From assembly GCA_018389105.1 (NCBI GenBank), contig JACATO010000648.1, forward strand, positions 620,001 through 684,000: a stretch of DNA of 64,000 nt, given 5' to 3'. Below are positions 1 to 11,900 of the stretch, piece after piece. How positions within the stretch are numbered: position 1 is the first letter of the stretch; every line of letters starts with the position of its first letter. The DNA comes from Nautilus pompilius. Its lineage: Eukaryota; Mollusca; Cephalopoda; Nautilida; Nautilidae. Under the pieces are notes generated by a model that saw nothing but the letters and a program-made list of their open reading frames with translations, was not told the origin of the DNA and did not search any database. The translations under genes were made by a program, and so were the position numbers.

Positions 1-1757
1 CACTGGGGATTAGAAATCGAGAGAGAGATACTTTCAAATAGAATTTAAAGTGGAGACGATAGAGAGAGAGCGATCATTGAGAAAGAAAACAATAAACTTA
101 GACATTCTATTGTTTTAAGATTATGAAAATCTTTTAATGGGTTTCAAAAGTTTTTCTCATTAGCAAATAATTTTGGTGGAAGAGGTCAAGTTATTTAGAT
201 TCGGGGTTAGACTATTGTATGTATCTTTTAGTAATCGGCCGGTCGCTGTGTAGGATGGTTTTAATGAACAGGTTGCGGAATTTGGTTCTGAATGCTTAAG
301 ATATTTTGGGTGTAGGGGGTTAGTTATACTGATTGTAGACTTCTTGCTCCTTTGCAGACATTAAATTATAGTGCACTAGTCGACTTCTTGTGCCTGGCTG
401 AAGAAGGAATCGTTAGCGAGTCAGACAGACGAACATCGCTGCTTGTACATTAGGAAGAAGCATCGCCCCTGCGATCAGAAGGGATCTTTATAACAAAGTC
501 ATAAAAAACAAAACGGGCAGCTTATTCATTCCAACAGTGTCAAGGGGAGAGACGATGAAGGGCAGGAGATAAGATCGTCTCGTGAACATCAACGTATACC
601 CCTGAGCTTCCCTGTTACGCCAGCGTATACCGAAAGGGGGATAACGTGACAGTGCCGAACTTTGAAGCTTTGCGGGGACCGCTGTAGCTCACTATCGCCC
701 ATCCCCGCCTCTCCCTCAAGTGCCTTCTACTACTTCTCACCTGCGGGCTTCGCCATGACGCCTCACCTATTGTAGGTGCGTCTGGCGAATAGATCATAAT
801 ACCATAGGAACTAGCGCCAAGCATTAGGCGGACAGGTTAAAACAGAAACAGGGTTTCCGCTTAGGAAAGGGCTCCTGAATCCTGTAAGACCGTGCGATCT
901 CGTGCGTACCGCCACGTAAAGAAAAGAACGATGCCCGTATACACTATAGGTCCATAAATACGTGACGTTTCCTTAACCCTTGTGCCTTCGTCATCAGGAG
1001 AGAGCTGATTCGAAATACTTACTTAAAAGGGCGAAATACTTGTTTTATATTATTATACTTATTCACTTTGCCTATGTATTTATTAATAATTTACTTGCTC
1101 TTCGGGTTGATTGATCGGTTTAAAAAAAAAAAAAGAAATTCGAAAAAGAACTGTCGTTCTATATTATCATTGTGATTCTTTCAAGTAAACCACATCTTTC
1201 TCTAAAAGCATTTATTCCTCCCCTGAAGGATGTAAGCCTCCTTTCCAACGTGAAGTTAGAGAAGTAGAGGTCAAGTCTTCTTTCACGGGGACTTAATCCG
1301 GATTGGACGAGGCGTGTCTGCTTTGGCAGGGAAATCCCTACCGGAGCTCTTCATCTTTACACGGTTAAACTACAACGTACATACATAATTTTTTTCCATA
1401 AACATAAGATTATTAAAATATAATATTTCAGACTAATCTTAATCCACCATCAACTAACCCCCCACCAAATACCGTAATTCTATTTATCAAAACCGAAACC
1501 CCTCCTAAATTTAAAAAAAAAAAAAATTCCACGAAAAGTATACCCCCCACTTTAAAAAAAAGAAACATTATTAATATTCCGTCACAAGACTAATTAACAT
1601 CTTTACTAATCACGCGAGCTCGTCGTAGAGAACGTGCGCTAACTTTGCACAACCGAAACGTTTGAGAGACAAGCACTTGCTAACAATTAACGTCGTGGTT
1701 ATCCTTATGGGCGCCTTGGTTGGTATTTATCGGGAACATACCTACCTACACACCTAC
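1..1757. other. Upstream intergenic DNA, no supportable gene
   Basis: No open frame here looks like a protein-coding gene; the only listed-size frame (615-824, minus) shows no recognisable motif. Positions about 360-1000 and 1600-1730 are richer in G+C and CpG than the later intron. Two inverted repeats stand out: a perfect 8-base pair (549-556 with 574-581) and an imperfect hairpin at 751-787. The rest, about 1000-1600, is A/T-rich with poly-A runs. It could contain part of a distal promoter or an old repeat; nothing in the sequence decides this. Confidence 0.5.
751..787. repeat. Imperfect hairpin
   Basis: Three stem blocks face each other: CGCCA (751-755) with TGGCG (783-787), GACG (757-760) with CGTC (779-782), and CACCT (764-768) with AGGTG (774-778). 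One base and three bases bulge on the left arm, and the loop is 5 bases. It may be the core of a small inverted-repeat element or an RNA fold; no family is recognised. Confidence 0.5.
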
Positions 1758-1905
1758 CTATATATATATTATATATGTGTGTGTTTGTGTGTGCATACAC
1801 AAACAGTACGCTTTAAGTAGGGTATTCGGTAACCTATTATCACTAACAGAAATGTTCATCTTTAATAAGATTGCACAACCATAATGTAGACCTACACACC
1901 TACCT

Positions 1906-1937
<32 letters not shown>

Positions 1938-2067
1938 TATATGTGTGTGTGTGTGCATACACAAACAGTACGCTTTAAGTAGGGTATTCGGTAACCTATT
2001 ACCACTAACAGAGATGTTCATCTTTAATAAGATTGCACAGCCATAATGTAGACCTACACACCTACCT

Positions 2068-2098
<31 letters not shown>

Positions 2099-2273
2099 AT
2101 ATGTGTGTGTGTGTGTGTGTGTATGTGTGCATACACAAACAGTACGCTTTAAGTAGGGTATTCGGTAACCTATTACCACTAACAGAGATGTTCATCTTTA
2201 ATAAGATTGCACAGCCATAATGTAGACCTACACACCTACCTACACACATACACACACATATATATATATAATA

Positions 2274-2307
<34 letters not shown>

Positions 2308-2405
2308 CATACACAAACAGTACGCTTTAAGTAGGGTATTCGGTAACCTATTACCACTAACAGAGATGTTCATCTTTAATAAGATTGCACAACCACAATG
2401 TAGTT
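1758..2405. repeat. Four-unit minisatellite with embedded CA/TA/TG palindromes
   Basis: A nearly identical unit is repeated four times. The landmark AAACAGTACGCTTTAAG starts at 1801, 1963, 2137 and 2315, giving periods of 162, 174 and 178 bases. Each junction carries a (CA)n-(TA)n-(TG)n tract, which is self-complementary and could form a cruciform. Unit length varies mainly through these tracts. The conserved ~100-base part includes GTTCATCTTTAATAAG. A long open frame across the array (minus strand, 1758-2357) is only a by-product of the repeat and is not a gene. Confidence 0.95.
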
Positions 2406-3084
2406 CTCTTAATAATTAAACGAATAGACAATAACGACGTATAAATAAAATAGATAAATGAGTAAATATGCACTAGTGCAGCTAACTTAACAGAAAATTG
2501 GTAAAGAAAAGGAGAATTTCAGTGTCAGTCAATTGGCTGACGAAAACTAAAATAGTGAGAGAGAGAGAGAGATGGATGGGTTTTATTATAGATGTGCGAC
2601 TGAACTGGGGTCCACAGTTACCAGATCCCTTAAATTACCTCGCATAAGATCGGCAGTGACTCCCACAACACAGATGGCAGTGAAATTCGTCGCCCCCTCC
2701 CCTCTCCCACACAACGACTGTTTTTTTTTAAAACATTATTTTGAGGTACGACTGCCATTATTTATCTTGACAAACGAATGGTCAATGCGTAACAACGACC
2801 GAGTTTTCTACCCTAATTTCATTTAACTTTATTTATTTATTTATTTTAGTTTTAAGGAACTGCGCGTAGTTCGGGAACCGAAGAGTCTTTGGCGACGATA
2901 TATACGCGGACAAATATTCACAGCGTTTCACATACTTGAGAAGTCATGGACGAATATGGTAATGAACCATCCAGCGGTGTTATTTAATTGAGTAAAAAAA
3001 ATTCGGACAGAAGGAATTTCTATTTAGTTTCATTGTTGATTTTAAAGTAAGGAAAAAAATATATATCTCAGAAAAAAAAAATAC
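2406..3084. other. AT-rich upstream DNA with simple repeats
   Basis: This stretch holds a short GA run (about 2558-2571), a TTTA run (about 2826-2846) and several A tracts. A GATATATACG string at 2897-2906 could act as a TATA-like element, but its distance to the gene (about 900 bases) makes that speculative. I see no gene. Confidence 0.5.
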
Positions 3085-3799
3085 GTAAAATCAAAAGAAT
3101 GGAAGCGACGCGCGGAAGTCTGTCGTCTGCTTATCAATCACGCGGGGTTGGGGGGCGGAGCTAAGCTACGTCACGACGGAGTGTTTGGGAAGGCAGCAGC
3201 GCAGCGTGTGTCGGGCCGGCTACCTACCTACCTACCTACCTAGCTGGGACTGGTCGCGGTGCGATGTTACTTCTAGGGGGGAAAAAGGCGATGGGAAAAA
3301 TGGAAGATGTGTGAAGCGCATGAAGCGAGGAAGCCTTATTCAAAGCGCCCGTAGTCGTACCATGGCCGGCGGCGAGGCGTAGGAGCTTCCCCGACGACCG
3401 ACCCGAACGAACGAACGCTGGTCGGATGACATTCGAGCGAGCGAGCGAGCGAAGGGAAGGGGCGCCGAGGACGAGTCGAGTGCCAGCGAGTCCGGTCTTC
3501 TTCGAATTGCCGCCAGCCCTCGCTGTTCATTTGTGCCTCCTGATTCACGGGTCTTCCGGACGGGCATCACGGTGCCAGACGGTCGGCGCAGCTTCGAACG
3601 CGCCCGTGGTGATCTGCTGCTGATGCAGCGGCATCGCGTCGCAGTCCGTTTAATTTTAGTGCTGCTGCTAGTATATTATTATTATTATTATTACTACTAC
3701 TACTATGTTGGTGGTGCCCTCGTCTACCTGCCTGCCTCCTCTCCACTTACCTGAGAAGCGTGACCGTGTCGGCTAGTTATCCAAGCCCGGCGCACTAGA
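3085..3799 (+). promoter_or_regulatory. CpG-rich promoter and 5' leader region of the dachsous gene
   Basis: Composition changes sharply to GC- and CpG-rich here and stays so into the coding exon, as in an unmethylated promoter. A GC box (GGGGCGG, 3152-3158) and a CRE-like TACGTCA (3167-3173) sit close together near the left edge. Further right are short tandem repeats: TACC x5 (3221-3241), GAGC-type (about 3434-3450) and TTA/CTA (3674-3705). The transcription start cannot be fixed from sequence; somewhere between about 3180 and 3400 is plausible. An in-frame stop (TGA, 3761-3763) lies upstream of the coding ATG, so the protein does not extend further left in this frame unless an unseen splice junction intervenes. 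Confidence 0.6.
3362..3382 (+). promoter_or_regulatory. Candidate upstream ORF, six codons, optimal start context
   Basis: The ATG at 3362 has the context ACCATGG, the strongest Kozak form, and reads M-A-G-G-E-A-stop. If the leader starts upstream of this point, scanning ribosomes would meet it before the dachsous ATG at 3800. Other upstream ATGs (for example near 3263, 3426 and 3622) have weaker contexts. Whether this lies inside the mature leader is unknown. Confidence 0.4.
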
Positions 3800-6700
3800 A
3801 TGGCCGTGTTCAAGTCGTCGAAGGGATCATATCTACCCAGCAGGACTCTGCACTTCGTCGCGGCCCTGATTGTCTTCCAGTGTTTGTTGAAATTCTCTCG
3901 GGGGGAGGGAAAATCTTACAGATTTCAGATCGCGGAAGGTCAGCCTCCCCACACCCATGTCGGCGGCATTTCCACCCAGTCGTCTGTGTTCTATTATATC
4001 AGTCCCATTTCGTCCTCGCCTCATCACGTGCTTTTCTCGTTGAACAGCACGACGGGGATTATCACAACATCACAGACAATAGATCGGGAGAACGTGACGG
4101 CGAAGAAAGAATATATCCCCCTCGTCATCCTCACCAGACCGATTTCCTTTTCCATAGAGGTGAGAATCACAGTCTTGGACATCAATGACAATCCGCCCAG
4201 GTTTCCCAGGCCGAGAATTGATGTAAAACTGAATGAAGAAAAAGACGGGCTGCGAGTGTCGTTCGACAAAGCTGTGGACATCGATGAAGGAAACAACGGT
4301 TCTGTTAAAAACTATTCCATTGTTTCTGGGAACGAGGAAGCGAAATTCGTGCTTGTTCAGAGCCCGCGTTATCCGCAGACCCCTGTCATACTGTATTTGC
4401 AGAACGTGGTTAAGCTAAATCGCGAGGAAAGGGAGTTCTATCAGATTAATATATCTGCCGCCGACGAAGGTACCCCTCCCCAGTTTGGCTTTCTCCAGGT
4501 GGACATAACAGTAACGGACATAAACGATAATACACCCACGTTTCGTCTGAATGAATACTCTGCAAACATTAACGAAACTGCCCCGTCGGGAACAACGGTA
4601 ATTCAGGTTGAAGCCCAGGATTCAGACAAAGGTAGTAATTCTGAAATAACATACTCGATTGATGACTCCAGTCCGGTAGCTAGACAATTTCAAATCGGTG
4701 AGAAAACAGGAGTGGTAACAACCACTCAGAAACTGAACTGTGGACAGCCTGAAAAGACTAAAACCTGTATCATAACTCTCTTGGCCACTGACAATGGTGC
4801 TGGGGAACCCTTGACTAGCAGGGCTTACTTGAGGGTGCATATTATCGATGTAAATGACCATGCACCCAAAATCACTTTTCGACATTTCCCTGATGCCTCC
4901 AAAGATTACTCTGCTGTAAATGAAAATGCTCAAAATGGCACACTAGTGACCATCATTAGTGTTACTGATGCTGATGAGGGAATTAATGGAATGACAAATG
5001 TGAGTATAATTTCTGGCAATGAACAAAACCATTTTGAATTAGTACCTGGGGATTTAAATTTTGTACTTGTGGCTAATAACTTGGATCGGGAGAAGGTGCT
5101 TATTTACAATCTTACCTTGCTTGCAAGAGATATGGGTGTTCCATCACAAAGTTCATCAGCCTTTCTTGTGATATATGTGAATGATGTCAATGATCACTTT
5201 CCAGAATTTGAGAAAGCACTTTATTTGGCAACTCTTAGTGAGTTGACACCTGTTGGCAGCTTTGTGGCAGCAGTGACAGCTAAAGATTTGGATTCTGGAA
5301 TAAATTCACAACTAACATACAGAATTATCACAGGAAATGGTAGAAACTGGTTTCATATAAATAGCAAAACTGGTCTGGTTGTCACAAAATCACAACTGGA
5401 TTATGAGATAGTCTCTCAAGTCACTCTGAACATTTCTGCCCAAGATGGTGGTTACCAACCGCACATTAACTACACCACCTTAATGGTTTTTATTTACGAT
5501 GAAAACGATATGTCACCAATCTTTTCTCAAGCTGTCTATAACATTTCGGTTATTGAAGGTAGTCGTCCTGGACTGATACTTGTTGTACGTGCTGAAGATG
5601 GTGATGAAGGAATAAATGGTACATTCAGCTTCTCTCTTCATCCTGATGTATACCAGAATTATCCAGATACCTTTAAGTTGAATAGTTCATCAGGGGCATT
5701 GACAATAGTAAAGATACTAGATAGAGAAGCTGCTGCTTCATATACTTTAAAAATTATAGCCAGTGATCATGGTGCATCTCCTTTGTCCTCAACAGCGTTA
5801 GTATACTTAAATGTTATGGATATCAATGACAATTCTCCAGTTTTCTATCCTACACATTATTATCCCAAACTTTATGAAAACCAACCACCAAATGCAAAAG
5901 TTATTCAGGTGTCAGCTACTGATGAAGATATTGGAATTAATGGAAAAGTTGAATATTTTCTTTTAGGCGGTGATGTGGAAAACTTCACAGTGAACAGAAC
6001 TACTGGATGGATATCAACAATATCATCTTTGGACAGAGAAACTCGGAGTCACTATAGACTTTTAATTTCTGCTAAAGATGGCTTTGCAAGATTGGCAGTG
6101 AACAATGCAACAGTAGAGATATTAGTTCTAGATGTAACAGATGAAATTCCACAGTTTGTTGGTGAACCATATAATTTTAGTTTGCAAGAGGATGATCAAG
6201 TAGCAACATCTGTAGGAGAAAAAATTGGACATGTTCAGGCACTAAGCAGGGATCGGATGCCTAACATCACATATTCAATTATTAATGGTGATCCAGAATT
6301 TGTTTTCAACATTGATTCTTTAAGAGGAGATATACTGAGGGCAAAAAGGATTGATAGAGAGTTAAAAAGTGAGTATTTTTTGCGTGTTTTAGCTATAAGT
6401 GGCACTGGATACAATGAAACAGTAATACACATTACGGTTCTTGATCTTAATGATAATGCACCAATGTTTGCTATGGCAAGTATTGAAGTAAACGTGGTTG
6501 AAAATTGGCCTGTTGGAACAGAAATCTATCAGGCTTCTGCTATTGATCTTGATGTGTCTCACAATGGGAAAGTAACATATTTATTGCGTTCAAATTTTTC
6601 TCACCCATTTCTGATGGAACCAGGAGGAATGATTTATTTAAATAAGCCAGTTAACAAGGCACAAGGAACTGAGTACAGGATAACTGTTGTTGCTGAGGAT

Positions 6701-8986
6701 TCAGGCACACCAAAGCTAGCTTCTTCACTTGTTGTAGTGGTACACATTACAGATGTAAATGATCACACACCAATATTTTCACGTAGTAGATATTCTATTT
6801 CTCTCTTGGAATCTGAAAATGTAAATTACAGGTTTTTTCATCTTTCTGCAACAGACAATGATTCTGGTTTAAATGGCCAAGTAGTTTATGATATTGTTCG
6901 AGGAAATGAAGACAAGCGATTTGGTATATTTCCAGATGGAAATTTATTTATTGCATCAGAACTTGATCGGGAAACAAAAGATTTTTATGACTTAATAGTC
7001 ATTGCTCATGATAAAGGAGTTGAGCCTAGAAGTTCATCTGCAAATATAACAATACAAATATTAGATGCTAATGACAACAAACCTGTTTTTACTAATCATT
7101 CATATACACTAACTATTTTTGAGAACCGAGCACAGAGGTCATATGTTGGAACAGTTCATGCCACTGATGCAGATATAGGACGAAATGCAGAACTATCTTA
7201 CTTTATTACTGGAGAACAAGAAAACTTTGCTATTGATATTCACAATGGTAGAATCACAACACTACATTCATTTGATAGAGAAAAGCTAGCAAATTCTGGT
7301 AAAGATTCATTTTCTTTTAATGTAGTTGTACGAGATAATGGTGTACAACAGCTGCAAAGTCAGGTAGTCTTAAAAGTTTACATAAGTGATGTGAATGACA
7401 ATGCTCCATTATTTACCCAAAAAATTTATTTTGCATCAGTTTTGGAAAATGCAAACATTGGTACTTCTGTTATTAAACTCAGTGCTTCTGATCCAGATCT
7501 TGGAGAGAATGGCTCTATTACATACATCATTATTAGTGGTAATTCTGATCAAGTGTTCTATTTGGAATTATCTAGTGGACAGGTGCTCCTGCAAAAGAGA
7601 TTGGACAGAGAATATCAAAGTAAATACTTGTTGCTTGTGGCAGCATATGATGGTGGCATTGATGTTCAGCTAAGTTCAATGGCCACTGTCAGCATTACTG
7701 TTACTGATTTTAATGATAATGCTCCAGAGTTTTATGATTCACCATCAAAAGCTGATTTGATTGAAACGGCTTTGCCAGGGAAGTTAATAGCTCAGTTCCA
7801 TGCATCTGACAGAGACACTGGCGATAATGCTGCTGTGAGGTACGCAATTACACAAGGAAATGTAAACAATACTTTTCATGTTGACAAAAACACTGGCGCT
7901 CTTTACCTTATGGAACATCTTGACTTTGAAGTCAAGCATGAGTATCATTTGAACATATCTGCTGTAGATTTGGGCACACCAGCAAAAATTTCATTCATGA
8001 AATTTCAAGTTTCAGTATTTGACTATAATGACAATGCTCCATTGTTTACAAGGCAGCCAATAAAATTGTATGTTAAAGAAGGCGTGAACGTGAATACAGA
8101 CTTGGAAATAGTGAATGCAGTTGACGAGGATTCTGGGTTAAATGGAAAGCTTACATATAAAATAGTTTTACAGTCACCACCAGGCAACCATTTTAACATT
8201 GATGCACAAACAGGAATGATTATGGTCAACAGAAACATCGACTATGAAAAAATTACAAATTTTAACATCACAGTTATGGCAATGGACAATGCCAGGCCTA
8301 TTAGTGAACGAAAGTCAGCTGAAAAAGTTGTGTCAATTATTGTAACTGATGTAAATGACAATAGTCCAAGGTTTATATCTCCTCCCACTTTTGTCATTTC
8401 ATCCACAGCTTCTATTGGCTCAAAGGTAGGCATTGTCACTGCAGTGGATCCAGATAGTGGTGATAATGGACGAATTTCCTATAACTTAATTGGTGGTGAT
8501 ACTACATATTTTGCATTAGAATTTGACACAGGAATTCTGACAATGGCTAGTGACATACCTTCAAATAAATCAACTTGTACTGTGACTGTGAATGCTTCAG
8601 ACCATGGTGACAGGGATCTGCTTGGAAAGAAATTCAGCACTGCAGTTTTTTCCATCATCATTCAGTCTAATTCTGCAAATGGACCCATATTTTCTAGAAT
8701 TTCATATTCTGGACATATATACGAAAATGTAACGATTGGATCAAGTATTTTAACAGTGCAGGCAAGACCTGTCCACCCTGATGGCATCGTGGAGTATTAT
8801 GTTACAAAAATCAGTTCTAACAATGTGTCTCAACCATATTATTTCACTGTGAATCAAAGTTCTGGAGTTCTATCAACATCAGATACACTGGATAGAGAAC
8901 GAGGATATAGTAACTTTAATGTTATGATATATGCTGTGGAGAGGAACAGACAGTCAATAGGGCAGCTGAAAACTCGCAGTGTTGAG
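3800..8986 (+). CDS. ds: Dachsous-type protocadherin, first coding exon (partial gene)
   Basis: Encodes the N-terminal 1729 residues of a very large cell-surface cadherin. Dachsous binds Fat cadherins on neighbouring cells and acts in planar cell polarity and Hippo growth control. The ATG has A at -3 and G at +4, with an in-frame stop 39 bases upstream. Residues about 17-30 form a hydrophobic signal peptide. Cadherin repeats follow, each ending in a DxND-type calcium linker, at about residues 127, 240, 350, 462, 566, 674, 777, 882, 985, 1089, 1197, 1303, 1408 and 1517. Repeat 7 has a variant linker (DVTDE) and repeat 15 (to about 1624) lacks DxND. Repeat 16 is cut by the splice donor in phase 0. 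LDRE and DxDxGxN motifs recur throughout. From memory, repeats 1-15 are collinear with vertebrate DCHS1, including the WF motif in repeat 5 and the GDP...DREL pattern in repeat 8. A Fat or other giant cadherin is the less likely alternative. The remaining repeats, membrane segment and tail lie beyond the window. Confidence 0.87.
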
Positions 8987-8992
8987 GTAAGT
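8987..8992 (+). other. Splice donor ending the first coding exon
   Basis: The sequence GAG|GTAAGT at 8984-8992 is a full-consensus donor that falls exactly between codons (phase 0). Reading on past it gives only a few codons before a stop at about 9005-9007, so the open frame ends almost at the donor. This supports the exon boundary. Retention of the intron would give a truncated protein with no membrane anchor. Confidence 0.85.
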
Positions 8993-11900
8993 GCCATTTA
9001 TATTTAATTAATTTTTTGGCGATTATTTAAATTTCAGGAATTGCATGTTACATTTCTTCTTGACACTCACAGTCAAAGTCCCTTTTTATGTGAATTAGAT
9101 TTTAATTTTGAAATCTAATTAGGATATTACTGGAAATTTTCATATGAGAAAGAAATGATATATCGATTGATAAAAGAATTCTAACAAAGATGGAGATTTA
9201 ACATTGTACTTTTTGATAGTTTCTTCAAAGGGCTATCTTTTTTTAACCATTATTATTTTATGCAATAATATCTAGCAGTCCTGCTGTTTTCATGCTGTGG
9301 GACATTTCACAGGTATCAGTGGTACATATTTCATTGGCACTTAGTATTTTTGTAGTTGGAAGTACTTCTGCGTTTATAATATTAGTATAATTAAAAAGTT
9401 TTTAATACAAAAGAGATAGCAAATGAAATCCATATAATATTTTGTAAAACTTGAAAAAATTATTTGAATTACTGTTGATGTTTTAAATATTTAGCATAAT
9501 TATCAAAATGGGTTATCTTTACTATTTCTTTTTAGCAAGATCAAAATTAAAGTTTTAGATTAATTAATATTAATAATAATAATGTGGTATCAGAGCAGTC
9601 ATTCTCTACATTTTTTTAAATCAGTGATTATCTTAAGCATGCTCTTTACTTTTGGCAAAATTGACTTTTCTCTAATTAAGTATATAAATTGTGAATTAAA
9701 ATCTTACATCACTTTTTACTTTCTGCTGTCATTCATTTCCCACACTAAGATAATATAGTAATTTCTGTTTTATACAGTAAGAAATCTCTCAACTCAATAT
9801 TTGTTTGAGGGATATGGTATCTATTGTTCTCTACTGTGTACTATTTTTTTCTCTAGATCATGATATTAATTTTCAGATCATTGATTCAGTCACTATATAT
9901 TCTGTGTGATAAATTATCAAGTCTATAGTTTCTTTATATTTATTATGAATGAATTATATTACTTTCAGTATAATTAGTAGTGATAATCATAATAAAACTA
10001 CACACACTTATTGCCATATTAAATTACATTTTGCAATATAAATTTCTAAAGCATACAGGAATATGCTTTTAATTATTTGTGTATTTAGTAACATTTAGCC
10101 ATTCTCATTGGGCATTTTATCTTCATTAACATTTATACTTTCATAAAAGATATTATTACTACATTATAAAGATATGTACATTTTAATTTAAACTGGATGT
10201 TTTAAAATATCCAAAAAAAAAATAATAAGTAAAATGCTATTGCAATGAAAATTAAATGTTTGCTTAAAAATTGTTTTCTCTCAGGTTTACCTGTTAATTA
10301 CTTTTAAAAAGTTGGTTCATTGCATTGTAGCTCACACACCAGACAGTACTTGAAGAGGGTTTTTGTGTTGCTGTGATTTACTACTGCACATTATTTCCAT
10401 GCTTGATAAATTTACCCATGTGAATGGCACACAATTACAAATCATGGCGATCCTTTGATAGAAATTGTAAAGGAAATCTATTTACAAAACCTGCTCTTTT
10501 AAAAAGTTGTCTAATATATTATTCTGTTATATTTTCATTTGCAGAATTTTACTAATTGTAAATTTATGCTCATCACTCCCAACTTTAATTACAAAATACT
10601 GTATATACTTTACACAAACTTCTGAAAAGAAATTTTAATTTTATTTTATGTTGATAACCAGGTTGATTCTCATCTAACACGAGATTGTTCAATATCACTG
10701 TCACTTTTAGGGATGTGAAATATAAACACACCACTAATCTCAGTACAGGATTCTAGTAAGAAAATTTTTTGCTTTTTATTTTTACTAGTTAGAAACCTTT
10801 AAAAGTGACCTGAAATTTGTTTGTTTTTTGTTCAATGTTTTTATTATTATGTTTGTCTTTTAGTTTGAAATACATTTTAACAGATGCATCATGTTTAAAA
10901 AAACAAACTTACTATTATTATTGGATTTGGAATAAGAAAGCTACTTTTAAAGGGTAATGCATTTAATATTTCTTTGGTCTTTCCTTTTGTTAATGAGTAA
11001 CCAATGTCACAAAGTTTAATCTTGGTGTACATATGTATAATTTACAGACATTATTATATATGGAGAGAAATGGTAGAAGTAAACATAAACAGACTAAGTC
11101 CTTTTAGACTAGCTGTCTACTTAAGTATTATATTTAATATTTACTGGTGACTTGTTTTTGAGCATTATTTTTTAAAAAGGAATATTAATTTACAATTATC
11201 TTTATTAGTTAGGAAATAGATTAAAATATTTGTTGTGTTTGTGAAATGGTGATGAAAAATGAGAAAATTTAAGATCATTTACTGATTATTCTGTATAGCT
11301 TATTTTGAACTTGATTGAATAATAAAATTTTTTTGTAAATATTTTAGAACTTTGATCAACTCATGAACATTTTGTAGCAAATTAAAAGTCGGCAACAGCT
11401 AACTGAAAGAAAGTCAACCATTTGGGAATGTGTTTGTGGTGGTAATTTGGTTTTATCAAATATTCTTAAACATTTGTTAGCCTGGCAATTTCTAAATTTA
11501 AGAATACAGCAGCATGCCTTATTTTAAAATTTATAAACCTAGTAAAATAATTTTTTTTAAAGGCAGGAATCCTTATTTGGTAATATTAATCAACTTGTTA
11601 AAAGATTTTGACCTGTTGATGTTTCAGAATTTTTCGATCTTCTCTTTTTATAAGAATGAAAAAATATTGGTGATGTGTTTTTTACAGAAGGTAGAAGGTT
11701 AATCCAAGCCTTTTCTATCATTTATTAGTAGCGATACAACTAAGTAAAAAATTTACATTTTGGAAATCTTTTCCTGTTGCTATCATCATCAGAGTTTAGT
11801 CATTGGAATCCATTGAGGTCAGCAGTATGTGGACACATTTGTGTTAACTGATAGGAAGGTTAGTATATATTTTTAAAATATTTAATTGTTCAGATGCTTT

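Noticed and set aside
549-660. Hammerhead-like ribozyme near CGAAA at about 630
   Set aside because: The required CUGANGA core is absent upstream, so the fold is not supported.
1758-2357. 199-codon minus-strand open frame
   Set aside because: It is the translation of the minisatellite and its dinucleotide tracts, repeating itself with the array period; no start context or domain.
3336-3754. Overlapping 65-76 codon frames in the leader region
   Set aside because: They arise from the high G+C content and lack of stops; several rely on non-ATG starts and none has a domain.
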